This document shows, one piece after another, positions 35,842-44,200 of a DNA stretch of 64,000 nucleotides (positions are counted from its first letter, which is position 1; every line of letters starts with the position of its first letter). A program made the translations under genes and the position numbers. This DNA is from SAR202 cluster bacterium (GTDB lineage Bacteria > Chloroflexota > Dehalococcoidia > Lucifugimonadales > GCA-2719675), in the NCBI GenBank assembly GCA_009392295.1, contig VFGW01000006.1, forward strand, positions 62,001-126,000, read 5' to 3'. The notes under the pieces are model-generated. The model made no database searches and had not been told where the DNA came from. It saw only the letters and a program-made list of their open reading frames with translations.

Positions 35842-37305
35842 GTGAATAATGAACCCATTGATACAAAAAAATATAAACAATTATTTTTGGATAATTTTGC
35901 AATAGAAAGATCTAGTAATGTTTCACAAACACTACACCAACCCGACCCCCAAGGACCTGTATTAGAAGCAAATTCTAATTTCAACCAAACAGGCACTCAA
36001 ACTAGATGTTCGCCTCAATGGAATTCACAAAAAAAAGCTTGGGAATGGTGGTATTGGGCATTTTATGGTGAGGTAGCTGAAGCTAGAAAATGTCATTATG
36101 CAATTTCAAAAGATGGAATCAATTGGGAAACCCCTGATCTAGGATTATATGAATTCAATGGAGCAGGTAATATACCTTGGGATATACCTGGAGAACCAAC
36201 TTCTGATGGTGATTATCTATATCATGTAATATTGGATGAGTCATCACAAAACAAAAAAGAAAAATACAAAGGATTATTTGGTACTCTACATAGAAAAATT
36301 GGAATTTCTTCAGATGGATTGAAATGGGAATTTCCTGATATTCCAAAAATTCCATCCCATGACGAATCTCATTTGACTTTTGATGAACAATCAAATCAAT
36401 ATATTGCTTCCATAAAACATGAAACACAATGGGGACGTTCAGTATATTTATCTACCAGCAAGAATTTTTATGAATGGACTGAACCAAAACTGATTTTTCA
36501 CACTGATGAAATAGATAACGAAAATAGAATTAAAAGAATCCAATTTGCTACTAATCATCCAGAATACTTATCTCCAGAGATAATTGATGAAACAGCAGGT
36601 GGATATACCGCTCAAGTCTACAATATGGCTATAATGCCTTATCATGGAATATATATCGGTTTCCCTCTGATTTTTAACCCCTCTGGACCAAGTAGAGGTA
36701 ATCATGACGGATTAAATTTAACTGAACTAACAGTATCTAGAGATCTTCATAAATGGGATAGAGTAGCAAACCGAGAACTATTTTTAGGCCTAGAAAAATG
36801 GAAATGGGATGGCAGTAATTATGCAACTGCACAAAATTTAATTACTGGAAGACCTATTATCAAAGAGGATGGCGAAATTTGGATTTACTATAACGGACTT
36901 CGATTCAGAGGACATCCAAATTCCCCTTCAGATAAAATGAATGCATTTTTACAAACACATAAAAAGATGACTGGGATTTGTTTAGCAAAACTAAGAGCAG
37001 ATGGTTTCGTTTCAATGGACGCAAAAAAACAAGGGATTATTATAACTAAACCAATAAAAATAAATCAGTCAAAATCTATCCATGTCAATATTGATTCAAC
37101 TGCTGGATATTTTGCTGCAGAAATACTAGACCCTATATCTATGGAACCATTACCTGGCTATACATTTGAAAATTGTGAAAAAATATCTGAAGATTCTACT
37201 AACAAAAAAATCAATTGGAACACTACTGAAAAAATAAATACTAAAACAGTGAGAATAAAATTTATTTTGGAAAAATCTAGCTTATACTCTTTCTGGACAA
37301 GGTGA
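35842..37305 (+). CDS. Five-bladed propeller glycosidase-like protein (GH32/43-like), copy B
   Basis: This 487-residue protein is a tandem paralogue of the upstream gene, with about two thirds identity by eye and the same blade motifs (HYAISKDGINWETP, IGISSDGLKWEFP, LTVSRDLHKWDR) and C-terminal sandwich. The start is GTG. The 3' ends of the two genes share a 53-nt stretch without a single difference, although the genes otherwise differ at many silent positions. Substrates may differ slightly: the third-blade and near-C-terminal loops (KWKWDGSNYATAQN here versus KYDTKNFGYQQ in copy A) are the most variable. Confidence 0.65.
   Translation: MNNEPIDTKKYKQLFLDNFAIERSSNVSQTLHQPDPQGPVLEANSNFNQTGTQTRCSPQWNSQKKAWEWWYWAFYGEVAEARKCHYAISKDGINWETPDLGLYEFNGAGNIPWDIPGEPTSDGDYLYHVILDESSQNKKEKYKGLFGTLHRKIGISSDGLKWEFPDIPKIPSHDESHLTFDEQSNQYIASIKHETQWGRSVYLSTSKNFYEWTEPKLIFHTDEIDNENRIKRIQFATNHPEYLSPEIIDETAGGYTAQVYNMAIMPYHGIYIGFPLIFNPSGPSRGNHDGLNLTELTVSRDLHKWDRVANRELFLGLEKWKWDGSNYATAQNLITGRPIIKEDGEIWIYYNGLRFRGHPNSPSDKMNAFLQTHKKMTGICLAKLRADGFVSMDAKKQGIIITKPIKINQSKSIHVNIDSTAGYFAAEILDPISMEPLPGYTFENCEKISEDSTNKKINWNTTEKINTKTVRIKFILEKSSLYSFWTR
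37159..37211 (+). repeat. 53-nt identical tract, copy B
   Basis: This is the partner of 35671-35723 in the second paralogue. Sequence before and after it diverges at several silent sites. Confidence 0.85.
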
Positions 37306-37354
37306 TCACGTATATAAGCATATAAAAAAATTTAATTAAAATAGCTACAAAAAA

Positions 37355-37654
37355 TCAATGCCAAGACAAACGGATATCTCTCCAAAACCTTAAAGGTAAT
37401 TGAATCCCTGAATGATCATTTATATAGTTAGTTTGTATAAACCAGTCAATAATATCGAAAGAATAAATAGGTACTATGAGTAAACCAATAGAAAATATTA
37501 TTGAAAAAATATTGTTCATAGATTTATAAACAACAGGATAATTTTCAAATACTTTAAAAAATTTTAAATTTTTTAAAGTATTTGAAATGTAAAGTGAAAT
37601 AACGAAATAAGAAATCCAAAAAATTATAGCCAGTATGACAATAAATGTATACAT
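37355..37654 (-). CDS. Small membrane protein of unknown function
   Basis: The 99 residues contain an N-terminal helix (MYTFIVILAIIFWISYFVISLYI), a second (IFSIIFSIGLLIVPIYSF) and a charged C-terminal tail with several Trp. No family was recognised. A TATAAT -10 box (37662-37667) lies 7 nt before the ATG with no ribosome site, again a leaderless layout. Codons for the segment NTLKNLKFFKVFEN lie in a 45-nt near-perfect palindrome, which is unusual inside coding DNA and is the main reason for caution about this gene. Confidence 0.45.
   Translation of the reverse strand: MYTFIVILAIIFWISYFVISLYISNTLKNLKFFKVFENYPVVYKSMNNIFSIIFSIGLLIVPIYSFDIIDWFIQTNYINDHSGIQLPLRFWRDIRLSWH
37543..37587. repeat. 45-nt near-perfect AT palindrome (22-bp arms, 1-nt centre)
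   Basis: The left arm begins TTTCAAATACTTTAAAAAAT and the right arm is its exact reverse complement, with one unpaired base in the middle. It lies within the small membrane-protein ORF, about 240 bp after the glycosidase stop. It could form a cruciform in DNA or a long hairpin in RNA from either strand. Confidence 0.9.
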
Positions 37655-37661
37655 AAATAAA

Positions 37662-37667
37662 ATTATA
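37662..37667 (-). promoter_or_regulatory. -10 box, leaderless position, for the 99-aa membrane gene
   Basis: TATAAT on the minus strand lies 7 nt before the ATG. No good -35 was found at 16-18 nt. Confidence 0.35.
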
Positions 37668-37838
37668 CAGAGTTTCTAATACTAACAAAAGATACACTGA
37701 AAAATTAACAATCACAGTAAAATGAACACATAAATTTTTTGTATAGTAATAACTGTTCTATTGTTAATTATTCAAAATAACTTTAAAGTGCAAAAGTAAA
37801 TTTCTACAAAACAGATAACTTAATCACGTATTTTTATA

Positions 37839-38249
37839 CTATCCAAGTTCGTGAAGTTCCCAAGTAGCTATGCCTTCAGCATCTACATTCCAGTAATAAA
37901 CAACACACATTCCATTTAGTTTAGACAGTGATGGGGCAGAAGTTTGAAAATAACAAACACCTTTCCATGCACTACCACCATCAGGTGTATTAACTCCAAC
38001 TCCAGTAGCAGAGAATGTAGCTACTCCATCAGAAACCGCAATAAAGCCTGAATCTGGGCACTCGCCTTGCCAATGACCGCCAGGCTTCATTTCAGCTTGA
38101 TAAGTGGCAAAAGAACCAAATACATCAACATCTAAAATATTACCCGATATGCCAACAGCAGTAACTTCCATCCTAGGTCTACCTTCTATAGAGGGTAAAA
38201 CTCTTGGAGAAGTAGAAGATTTTATAGTTCCAATTTTTTTTAATGACAT
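37839..38249 (-). CDS. 136-aa beta-rich protein of unknown function
   Basis: I start at 38249, not the track's 38306, because AAAGGA precedes this ATG with good spacing. The protein has a short basic Ser-rich N-terminus (MSLKKIGTIKSSTSPRVLPS) and then alternating beta-type sequence with many Gly and aromatic residues (GKILDVDVFGSF-like strands, GGHWQGECPDSG, WKGVCYFQTSAPS, MCVVYYWNVDAEG). Three Cys (GEC, GVC, GMC) may pair or bind metal. There is no signal peptide. No family was recognised. It sits alone in an accessory-looking patch. Confidence 0.5.
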   Translation of the reverse strand: MSLKKIGTIKSSTSPRVLPSIEGRPRMEVTAVGISGNILDVDVFGSFATYQAEMKPGGHWQGECPDSGFIAVSDGVATFSATGVGVNTPDGGSAWKGVCYFQTSAPSLSKLNGMCVVYYWNVDAEGIATWELHELG

Positions 38250-38690
38250 ATTGATTCCTTTATTTTTTATAATAACTTTTAATTTATTTTTGTTATATAG
38301 AAGCATTATATCAAGTATATAAGATTAAGTTAATTAGAAGCAATCGACTATTTCCATACAGAATTCATACGTATTAGATTATATTCAAAAGATATTTTAA
38401 AAAATGTTGAATTACATAAACGCTCTAAAAACATATATATCTAATCCAGCAAAATAATATGCATTTAATAATTTATATTTTTATAATATACGCATTTATA
38501 TTTTATATTTACAAATATTACGAATAAATAAATTATCATTATTAAATATAATTTAATTAAAAAAAATATAATATCTATAAAAATGCATTAAAAATTAAAA
38601 TTTTAGAAAAAAACGCATGAATAAATATAATTTTTATATATTTTATGCAAAAACTATTGATTTTTAATAAATTAGTGCTAAAATAGCAAA
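38250..38690. other. 441-bp extremely AT-rich spacer with repeated GCAT-containing motifs
   Basis: The stretch from about 38440 to 38690 is roughly 90% A+T. Short motifs recur: ATGCATTTA (38459), ACGCATTTA (38490), ATGCATTA (38583), ACGCATGA (38613) and ATGCA (38645), that is, RYGCA(T) four or five times in under 200 bp. No gene was found here. The right end carries the promoter of the 323-aa gene. Confidence 0.6.
38657..38684 (+). promoter_or_regulatory. Promoter with leaderless geometry for the 323-aa gene
   Basis: TTGATT (38657-38662), 16 nt, then TAAAAT (38679-38684) preceded by TGC (extended -10). The ATG follows after 6 nt, so the transcript should begin at about the start codon. No ribosome site is present. 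Confidence 0.6.
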
Positions 38691-39662
38691 ATGACTAGAC
38701 CTAAAATACAACAATCAACTATAGAGAAAATATTAACCGTATGGATTAATTCAGGAGGGTTAAATAAAGATTTCTCTCTGCCTGCAACAGAAATTCATAG
38801 GCGCATAAAAGCTCTTTACGGAGAAATAGTTTCTATCCGAAAAGTACAACAAATAATTTCAGATTTTAAACAATCGAATTCTGCATTGCTATTCAACAAA
38901 TTTCCAATATTGACATGGGAGCCTGAAAATGAAGGTAGTGAAAACAGAGCTTTACTTTTTAAAATGAGAAAATTGAAAACTCAATGTTATTTAAATCAAG
39001 ATGGTATAAATGAAGATTGTTTATTATATGAACATGAAGCCAAATGGGCAATTAAGAATAATTATTCTTTAGCTACAGCAAATGATTTAATAAATATTTT
39101 AATCACATTGCTATATTCGAATCGTGAGAAATTAGGATATTATATGCAGCCTTCAACTTCATATAAAGACTTAGACTCTATTCTTACTTGGCAGCCTTGG
39201 TTAGGCGGAAAGTATTTTCGTGACTATGAAAATACTATATTACTAGGAATATCTGAAAAACCCAAAGTCACCTTTGTAGATTACGACGAAATGAATATAC
39301 CAAAAGTATTTCTAGAGGGTGTTGATGCATTATTATTTGGATTTTGTTCGATAATTTATAATCCAAAAACAATCAATTGCATGGTTAAATCAACTGAAAA
39401 ATTTGATTTTTTCCATTCCTCAAATGTTACTAATCATTCGTCAATCGAACATTCAAAATCTAAATCGGTTCAATCAATACCAAAGATACTAACAGGTGAA
39501 AATTTATTTAAAAATCCACATCCAACAATCAAGCATTTAACACAAAAAGAAAAAATAGAATTAGCAAATTGGTTAGCTGTTTCGCATAATGTAAAAGGTA
39601 AAGACTCTGAATATGTAAAATCTTGGGAACACGAAATAGCGGAAACGTACGGCGGAAAATAA
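38691..39662 (+). CDS. Unknown 323-aa protein with putative N-terminal DNA-binding helices
   Basis: I do not recognise this gene. Residues about 5-60 (STIEKILTVWINSGG, TEIHRRIKALYGEIVSIRKV, QQIISDFKQS) read as a chain of amphipathic helices and could be a winged-helix or HTH segment. The rest is mixed alpha-beta with several Trp and aromatic clusters (LTWQPWLGGKYFRDYEN) and a charged helical C-terminus (LTQKEKIELANWL, SWEHEIAETYGGK). It follows an AT-rich spacer with repeated motifs and has a leaderless promoter, features that fit an accessory or mobile-element-derived regulator. Function is unknown. Confidence 0.5.
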   Translation: MTRPKIQQSTIEKILTVWINSGGLNKDFSLPATEIHRRIKALYGEIVSIRKVQQIISDFKQSNSALLFNKFPILTWEPENEGSENRALLFKMRKLKTQCYLNQDGINEDCLLYEHEAKWAIKNNYSLATANDLINILITLLYSNREKLGYYMQPSTSYKDLDSILTWQPWLGGKYFRDYENTILLGISEKPKVTFVDYDEMNIPKVFLEGVDALLFGFCSIIYNPKTINCMVKSTEKFDFFHSSNVTNHSSIEHSKSKSVQSIPKILTGENLFKNPHPTIKHLTQKEKIELANWLAVSHNVKGKDSEYVKSWEHEIAETYGGK

Positions 39663-39754
39663 TATAGATCTCTTGGGTTGAGCAGTCTGTATGAAAACTT
39701 GGGTTAGAATTTCTCCTGCAAGCGTGCATTGGTTAAAAATTTTTAGGAAAATAA

Positions 39755-40714
39755 ATGAGCATATATAAAAATATAGATATTAAAGAAATTGAAAAAGCAA
39801 AAAAACGCATAAAAGAAAAAATATTAAGAACGCCTTTAGTTAAATTAAATTACCCTGAAAAAAATTGCGAGATATTTTTAAAATTAGAATCATTGCAATC
39901 AATTGGTTCATTCAAAATTCGTGGCGCAGCAAACAAAATTCTCAAAATGAATTCTTCGGAATTAGAAAATGGTGTTTGGACATGCAGTGCAGGTAACATG
40001 GCCCAAGCTGTAGCTTGGATGGCCAGAGAATTGAAAATTGATTGTACTACAATAGTACCTAACACTGCACCACAAACAAAACTAGATTCAATAGAAAGAT
40101 TGGGGGCACATTACCTAAAAGTTTCATTTGAAGAATTTGAAGAGATTTTTGCTACTAGAGAGAAAAAAGGAATCAAAGGAACTATGATCCACCCTTTTAG
40201 TGACTTAGATGTTATAGCAGGTAATGGAACTATTGGGTTAGAAATACTGGAAGATTTAAACGATGTAGATTCAATCATTGTTCCATATGCTGGTGGTGGT
40301 TTGATATGTGGAATTGGTTTAGCTATAAAATCACTCAAACCAAAAACTATTATTTATTCATCAGAGGTTTCTACTGGAGCACCTTATGCTGCTTCAAAAG
40401 CTAAAAACCAACCTGTAGAAGTAGAGTATGAGCCTAGCTTTGTAGATGGAATCAGTGGTTCAAAAGTATTCCCAGAAATGTTTAATTTAGCTCAAAAAGT
40501 TGTTGATAAAACGATCGTAAGTTCTTTGAAAAATATTGAATATGCAATTAAAATTACCGCTGAAAGAAATAATATTATTGCTGAAGGAGCAGCAGGTTCA
40601 GCGATTGCAGCAGCAATATTTGACAAATCATTAACTGGCAAAGTAGTGTGTATTTTGTCAGGTGGTAATATTAACTCGATGAAATTGTCTGAAATTCTTT
40701 CGAAAAACTTATAA
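39755..40714 (+). CDS. Threonine/serine dehydratase-like PLP enzyme (second copy)
   Basis: The 319-residue fold type II enzyme has SLQSIGSFKIRGAANKI with the PLP lysine, CSAGNMAQAVAWMAREL as the substrate loop, PYAGGGLICGIG as phosphate loop and CILSGGNINSMKL at the C-terminus. It differs from the copy at 2548-3504 in the substrate loop (SAGNMAQ versus SSTGNFGQ), so the two likely act on different amino or hydroxyamino acids. AGGAAAA precedes the ATG. It has no ACT domain. Confidence 0.87.
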   Translation: MSIYKNIDIKEIEKAKKRIKEKILRTPLVKLNYPEKNCEIFLKLESLQSIGSFKIRGAANKILKMNSSELENGVWTCSAGNMAQAVAWMARELKIDCTTIVPNTAPQTKLDSIERLGAHYLKVSFEEFEEIFATREKKGIKGTMIHPFSDLDVIAGNGTIGLEILEDLNDVDSIIVPYAGGGLICGIGLAIKSLKPKTIIYSSEVSTGAPYAASKAKNQPVEVEYEPSFVDGISGSKVFPEMFNLAQKVVDKTIVSSLKNIEYAIKITAERNNIIAEGAAGSAIAAAIFDKSLTGKVVCILSGGNINSMKLSEILSKNL

Positions 40715-40730
40715 ACTAGATCTTCGATTT

Positions 40731-41222
40731 CTAAAAATCTATTGTTTTGATCATTTGCGTTCTGAAATCAAAAATTTTATCCAAGTCAGATTTAATTATC
40801 AAAGAATCTAGCAAAGTATCAATTTTTTTATTCCCAATAATTTTATAAAAAACAATGTCTGTAACAACTGTACCCTGATTTTGAGATTTGAAATAATGAA
40901 AATGAACCCACTTTTTATAAGGACCTTTGATTTGTTCATCAACAAAAAAATATGGTGGATCCCATTCACTTATATTGCTAATCCATTTAATTGGAAAGCC
41001 TCTATATTTCAACTGGTAACTGATATGTGTATCTTTAGAAATAGATATAGGCATTTCCGTAATAATATTAAAATTTAACCACCTAGGAGTTAATATATCT
41101 AAATTACTTGCATCTGAAAAAAAATTAAAAACTTTATCTATTGGATCATTCAAAAAAACTTCTCTTGAAATATTCAAGTAACCATCTCTTAGAAATTTTT
41201 CAATGATTTTATTTTTCACCAT
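40731..41222 (-). CDS. SRPBCC (START-like) ligand-binding protein
   Basis: The 163-residue protein has the helix-grip fold pattern: ISREVFLNDPIDKVFNFFSDASNLDILTPRWL, a mid-strand SYQLKYRGFPIKWISNI and WDPPYFFVDEQIKGPYKKWVHFHYF. This matches the cell-division/polyketide-cyclase-like SRPBCC group that includes proteins often annotated as YfiT/CoxG-like. It is expected to bind a hydrophobic small molecule in the cytoplasm. It converges with the dehydratase and runs in the same direction as the GHL10 and pxp genes, 42 bp after the GHL10 gene. Confidence 0.72.
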   Translation of the reverse strand: MVKNKIIEKFLRDGYLNISREVFLNDPIDKVFNFFSDASNLDILTPRWLNFNIITEMPISISKDTHISYQLKYRGFPIKWISNISEWDPPYFFVDEQIKGPYKKWVHFHYFKSQNQGTVVTDIVFYKIIGNKKIDTLLDSLIIKSDLDKIFDFRTQMIKTIDF

Positions 41223-41264
41223 TTATTCTTCATTACTCCTAACAAAATCATATGAAACAAATAT

Positions 41265-42320
41265 TTACATTTCATCCAAAACAGACCAAAGATTTAACTG
41301 TTCTACACTTTGAGCTTTATAAACTCCAACAGCGTTAGCACCCTTAGATTTTGCTACACTTGAAGCTTTTAATATTTCTTCTCTATTTTGAAAACTTCCT
41401 GGATGATAACAAGAAAACTCAGCAATTACTGGGCAAATACCGTTAACTTTTCTAACAAAATTATTAACGCCATCGGAAACTTCTTCTAATTTATTAGTAG
41501 TTCTAAACCAAATATATAACTCATCAACCAACCCATCCAAAACCCATTTTTCCCAATCTTGACCAACTTTTAAATACCCAGTTTCTTCTCTATAAATCAC
41601 AGTGGCAGATATTCGAATTGACGAATCAATAGCTTTCCTTAAATCTTTTAAAAATAAAGTGGTTTGATTAGCTCTAAATTGAACCCATTCCATATCATCA
41701 TTTTTAACATCTTTAATAGAGCGCCCTGTCTCTTTCTCAAATAAATTTATCATATCATTTTGATAACCTGAGAGGCTAAAACCATTTTGATCTTCATTAC
41801 CTAAAACAAATTCAACTTGTAATCCATTAGGTTTAGATTCTTGGTACATATCAGAATATTTTGCTATCTCATGTTCTCGCACAATTGAATTTGCAAAACT
41901 CAAAGTAAGTCTTTCACCTGGTTTTAATTCCTTACTATCTAAACTACTCATAGACCATAATTGAGGGTTATCAGAAGCAAAATCCGTGATTTTTAATTCT
42001 GGAGGTGTATAATCATAAATAGGTCTATGATTATCAATTATATTTCGTGCATCCTTTGACTCAACATTAGGCAATGCATAATTTAGTGACCAATTATATG
42101 CAGATGAATACTCGCCATGATAATTTAATGCAACATAAGAATCTACTTCAATATCAAGTTTTTTTGCAGATTCAACAAGTTCTGGCGAAGCATGTCCTGC
42201 AATAATTCTGTCAACACCATTTTTGTGACATTTTTTTAAAAATAAATCTATAGATTCAGAAACTGGCATCCATGGCTTAATAGTATGAAATCCATTCGGA
42301 TCAGCCCATAAAATTGCCAT
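41265..42320 (-). CDS. GHL10/DUF187-type glycoside-hydrolase-like TIM-barrel protein
   Basis: The 351 residues follow the pattern of the family related to GH10 (FenI/DUF187): an N-terminal barrel half beginning ILWADPNGFHTIKPWMPV, EWVQFRANQTTLFLKDLRKAI in the middle and LDGLVDELYIWFRTTN with VIAEFSCYHPGSF towards the end. Family members are thought to hydrolyse carbohydrates, with acid residues in the barrel that I cannot assign safely. There is no signal peptide. It is the last gene of the leftward pxpABC operon, 19 bp after pxpC. A role with 5-oxoproline is not obvious. Confidence 0.6.
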   Translation of the reverse strand: MAILWADPNGFHTIKPWMPVSESIDLFLKKCHKNGVDRIIAGHASPELVESAKKLDIEVDSYVALNYHGEYSSAYNWSLNYALPNVESKDARNIIDNHRPIYDYTPPELKITDFASDNPQLWSMSSLDSKELKPGERLTLSFANSIVREHEIAKYSDMYQESKPNGLQVEFVLGNEDQNGFSLSGYQNDMINLFEKETGRSIKDVKNDDMEWVQFRANQTTLFLKDLRKAIDSSIRISATVIYREETGYLKVGQDWEKWVLDGLVDELYIWFRTTNKLEEVSDGVNNFVRKVNGICPVIAEFSCYHPGSFQNREEILKASSVAKSKGANAVGVYKAQSVEQLNLWSVLDEM

Positions 42321-42339
42321 AATATTCCTTTCAAATCAA

Positions 42340-43476
42340 TTAATTATTCTCTATTTCAGCATCTAAGTTGAATATTTCATCTTCAACATGAATTTCAGCT
42401 GCAAATTGACTTTTTTTTGTAGATTCATTTTGCAACGAACTATAAGAAAAAATTTCACCATCATCTGAAACTACTTCCAATAAATCTCCATCAATTTTCA
42501 CAGAACTTTTGTATATTTTCGAATTAAAATCAGTTCCTAATACAACATGTTCTATAAACTTTTCTTGCCTAATAAATGCATTTCTAGCTTCGTCTAAAGA
42601 AACTTCCGTAAAAGATATCGAATCACCGGGCATTAATTGGGCTAACAAATTCAAATCTGCATTAATAACAGAAGCAATTTTTGAATATCCACCTATTGTG
42701 CCTTTATCTGACAATAAAATAGTCATCACACCATCTCCTGAAACTTGAATAGCTCCAGGTGCATTACCTTCAGAAATAATATCTGACGAATTATTTATCT
42801 CTATCAAAGAACCTTCTAGTAAATAACCTACTCTATCAGAATCATTAGAAATTTTATAATCAGAATTATAAAGCTTATCCAACTCAGAAATTGAAAAATT
42901 TTCTCGTGACCCTATAACAATTCTTATATCTTTTATATCTGCATAATTCGGCTCTACAAATTCTGAAGGCATTAATTTAGTTTCCGGATTATGATTCGCC
43001 GAAATAGAACTTAAAACATCACCTTTTTGCAGTGCCCTACCATGATAGCCACCAAAATTACCTGGTAAATAAGTTGATCTACTTCCCATTACTATGGGGA
43101 CATTAAATCCATTACCGGAAACAGCTAAATAGCCTCTTGCGCCATCCCTGCATTCACCAAAAGATAATTCGGAACCCTTTTTCACATTTATTGGTTGCCA
43201 CCTAACAATAGCTTCACCATTCAATCTGGGACTTAAATCTGCTCCAGTTAAAGCAACAATAACATCTTCTAAGAAAATTAATTTAGGACCTAAAATTGTT
43301 ATTTCTAATACAGCATCATTTTCAGAATTGCCAATTAAAATATTTGCCAATCTAGATTGCACGGAATCCATCGAACCAGAAACTGGAACACCTAGATCCT
43401 GGTAACCAAATCTCCCTAAATCCTGAACCGTAGTCAAAAGTCCTGGATAATCAACTCTTAAAACAGGCATACTCAA
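42340..43476 (-). CDS. pxpC: 5-oxoprolinase subunit C (PxpC/KipA-like)
   Basis: The 378 residues begin LRVDYPGLLTTVQDLGRFGYQDLGVPVSGSMD, the canonical KipA/PxpC start, with GPKLIFLEDVIVALTGADLSP and RGYLAVSGNGFNVPIVMGSRSTYLPGNFGG further on. With PxpA and PxpB it forms the ATP-dependent prokaryotic 5-oxoprolinase, which converts pyroglutamate to glutamate. The gene lies 13 bp after pxpB. The last ~60 residues (after KSSVKIDGD) look like a short acidic extension. The gene order pxpA-pxpB-pxpC is the usual one. Confidence 0.9.
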   Translation of the reverse strand: MSMPVLRVDYPGLLTTVQDLGRFGYQDLGVPVSGSMDSVQSRLANILIGNSENDAVLEITILGPKLIFLEDVIVALTGADLSPRLNGEAIVRWQPINVKKGSELSFGECRDGARGYLAVSGNGFNVPIVMGSRSTYLPGNFGGYHGRALQKGDVLSSISANHNPETKLMPSEFVEPNYADIKDIRIVIGSRENFSISELDKLYNSDYKISNDSDRVGYLLEGSLIEINNSSDIISEGNAPGAIQVSGDGVMTILLSDKGTIGGYSKIASVINADLNLLAQLMPGDSISFTEVSLDEARNAFIRQEKFIEHVVLGTDFNSKIYKSSVKIDGDLLEVVSDDGEIFSYSSLQNESTKKSQFAAEIHVEDEIFNLDAEIENN

Positions 43477-43489
43477 ATTTCTTCAACCT

Positions 43490-44200
43490 TTACTTATTTT
43501 TCTCTATTTTAGAAATTTGATCAAATTCATCTATAGAAGCAATTTGAAAAAATTTCACTTTATCTCCAGGTTTTAACCTAGACGGAGACTCTAAATTTGA
43601 ATCAAATAATTCCAAAGGAGTCCTACCAATTATATTCCAACCACCACCACTTTCGAAAGGATATATTCCAGTTTGGGCACCAGTAATAGCCACAGAACCT
43701 TGTGGAACCTTCAGTCTTGGTTTTTTTAGTCTTGGCATATCCAATTTTTTATCCAAATCAGCTAAGTAAGGAAATCCAGGAGTAAATCCCATCGAATAAA
43801 CAATATATTCTTTACTTGTATGTAGTTTGATAATTTCTGAAATATTCAAACCAGTATGATTTGAAATTCTATCTAAATCTAATCCAAATTCTTCTGAATA
43901 TAAAACTGGAATCTTAAGAATTTTTTGATCAAAAACTTTATTTTTCTTTAATTTGGTCTTTACAATTTCTTTGATTTTTTTCTCAAATAAATAATGCGAA
44001 ATCAACAAAGAATTAAAAGTGATTAATACAGTTGAATAACTTGGAAGAATATCTAGAATTTCAGGAATTTGATTATTTCTTAAATATGAAGCCAAAGAGA
44101 CAACATTGGAATTAATTTTAGGACTAATTTCTTCACCAAATTTCACCAAAATTGAATTATCTCCACTACAAATGTATTGTGGATACAAATTTTTCTTCAT
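43490..44200 (-). CDS. pxpB: 5-oxoprolinase subunit B (PxpB/KipI-like)
   Basis: The 236-residue protein has CSGDNSILVKFGEEISPKIN at the start and the family core EYIVYSMGFTPGFPYLADL followed by PRLKVPQGSVAITGAQTGIYPFESGGGWNIIGRTP (here cited as the PGSVAIAG...GGW pattern). It partners PxpC in the kinase-like half of 5-oxoprolinase. Its start overlaps the pxpA stop by 4 nt, so translation is coupled. Confidence 0.9.
   Translation of the reverse strand: MKKNLYPQYICSGDNSILVKFGEEISPKINSNVVSLASYLRNNQIPEILDILPSYSTVLITFNSLLISHYLFEKKIKEIVKTKLKKNKVFDQKILKIPVLYSEEFGLDLDRISNHTGLNISEIIKLHTSKEYIVYSMGFTPGFPYLADLDKKLDMPRLKKPRLKVPQGSVAITGAQTGIYPFESGGGWNIIGRTPLELFDSNLESPSRLKPGDKVKFFQIASIDEFDQISKIEKNK

Noticed and set aside
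38440-38690. CRISPR-like array in the AT-rich spacer
   Set aside because: The recurring motifs are 7-9 nt with irregular spacing and have no equal-length repeats or spacers.
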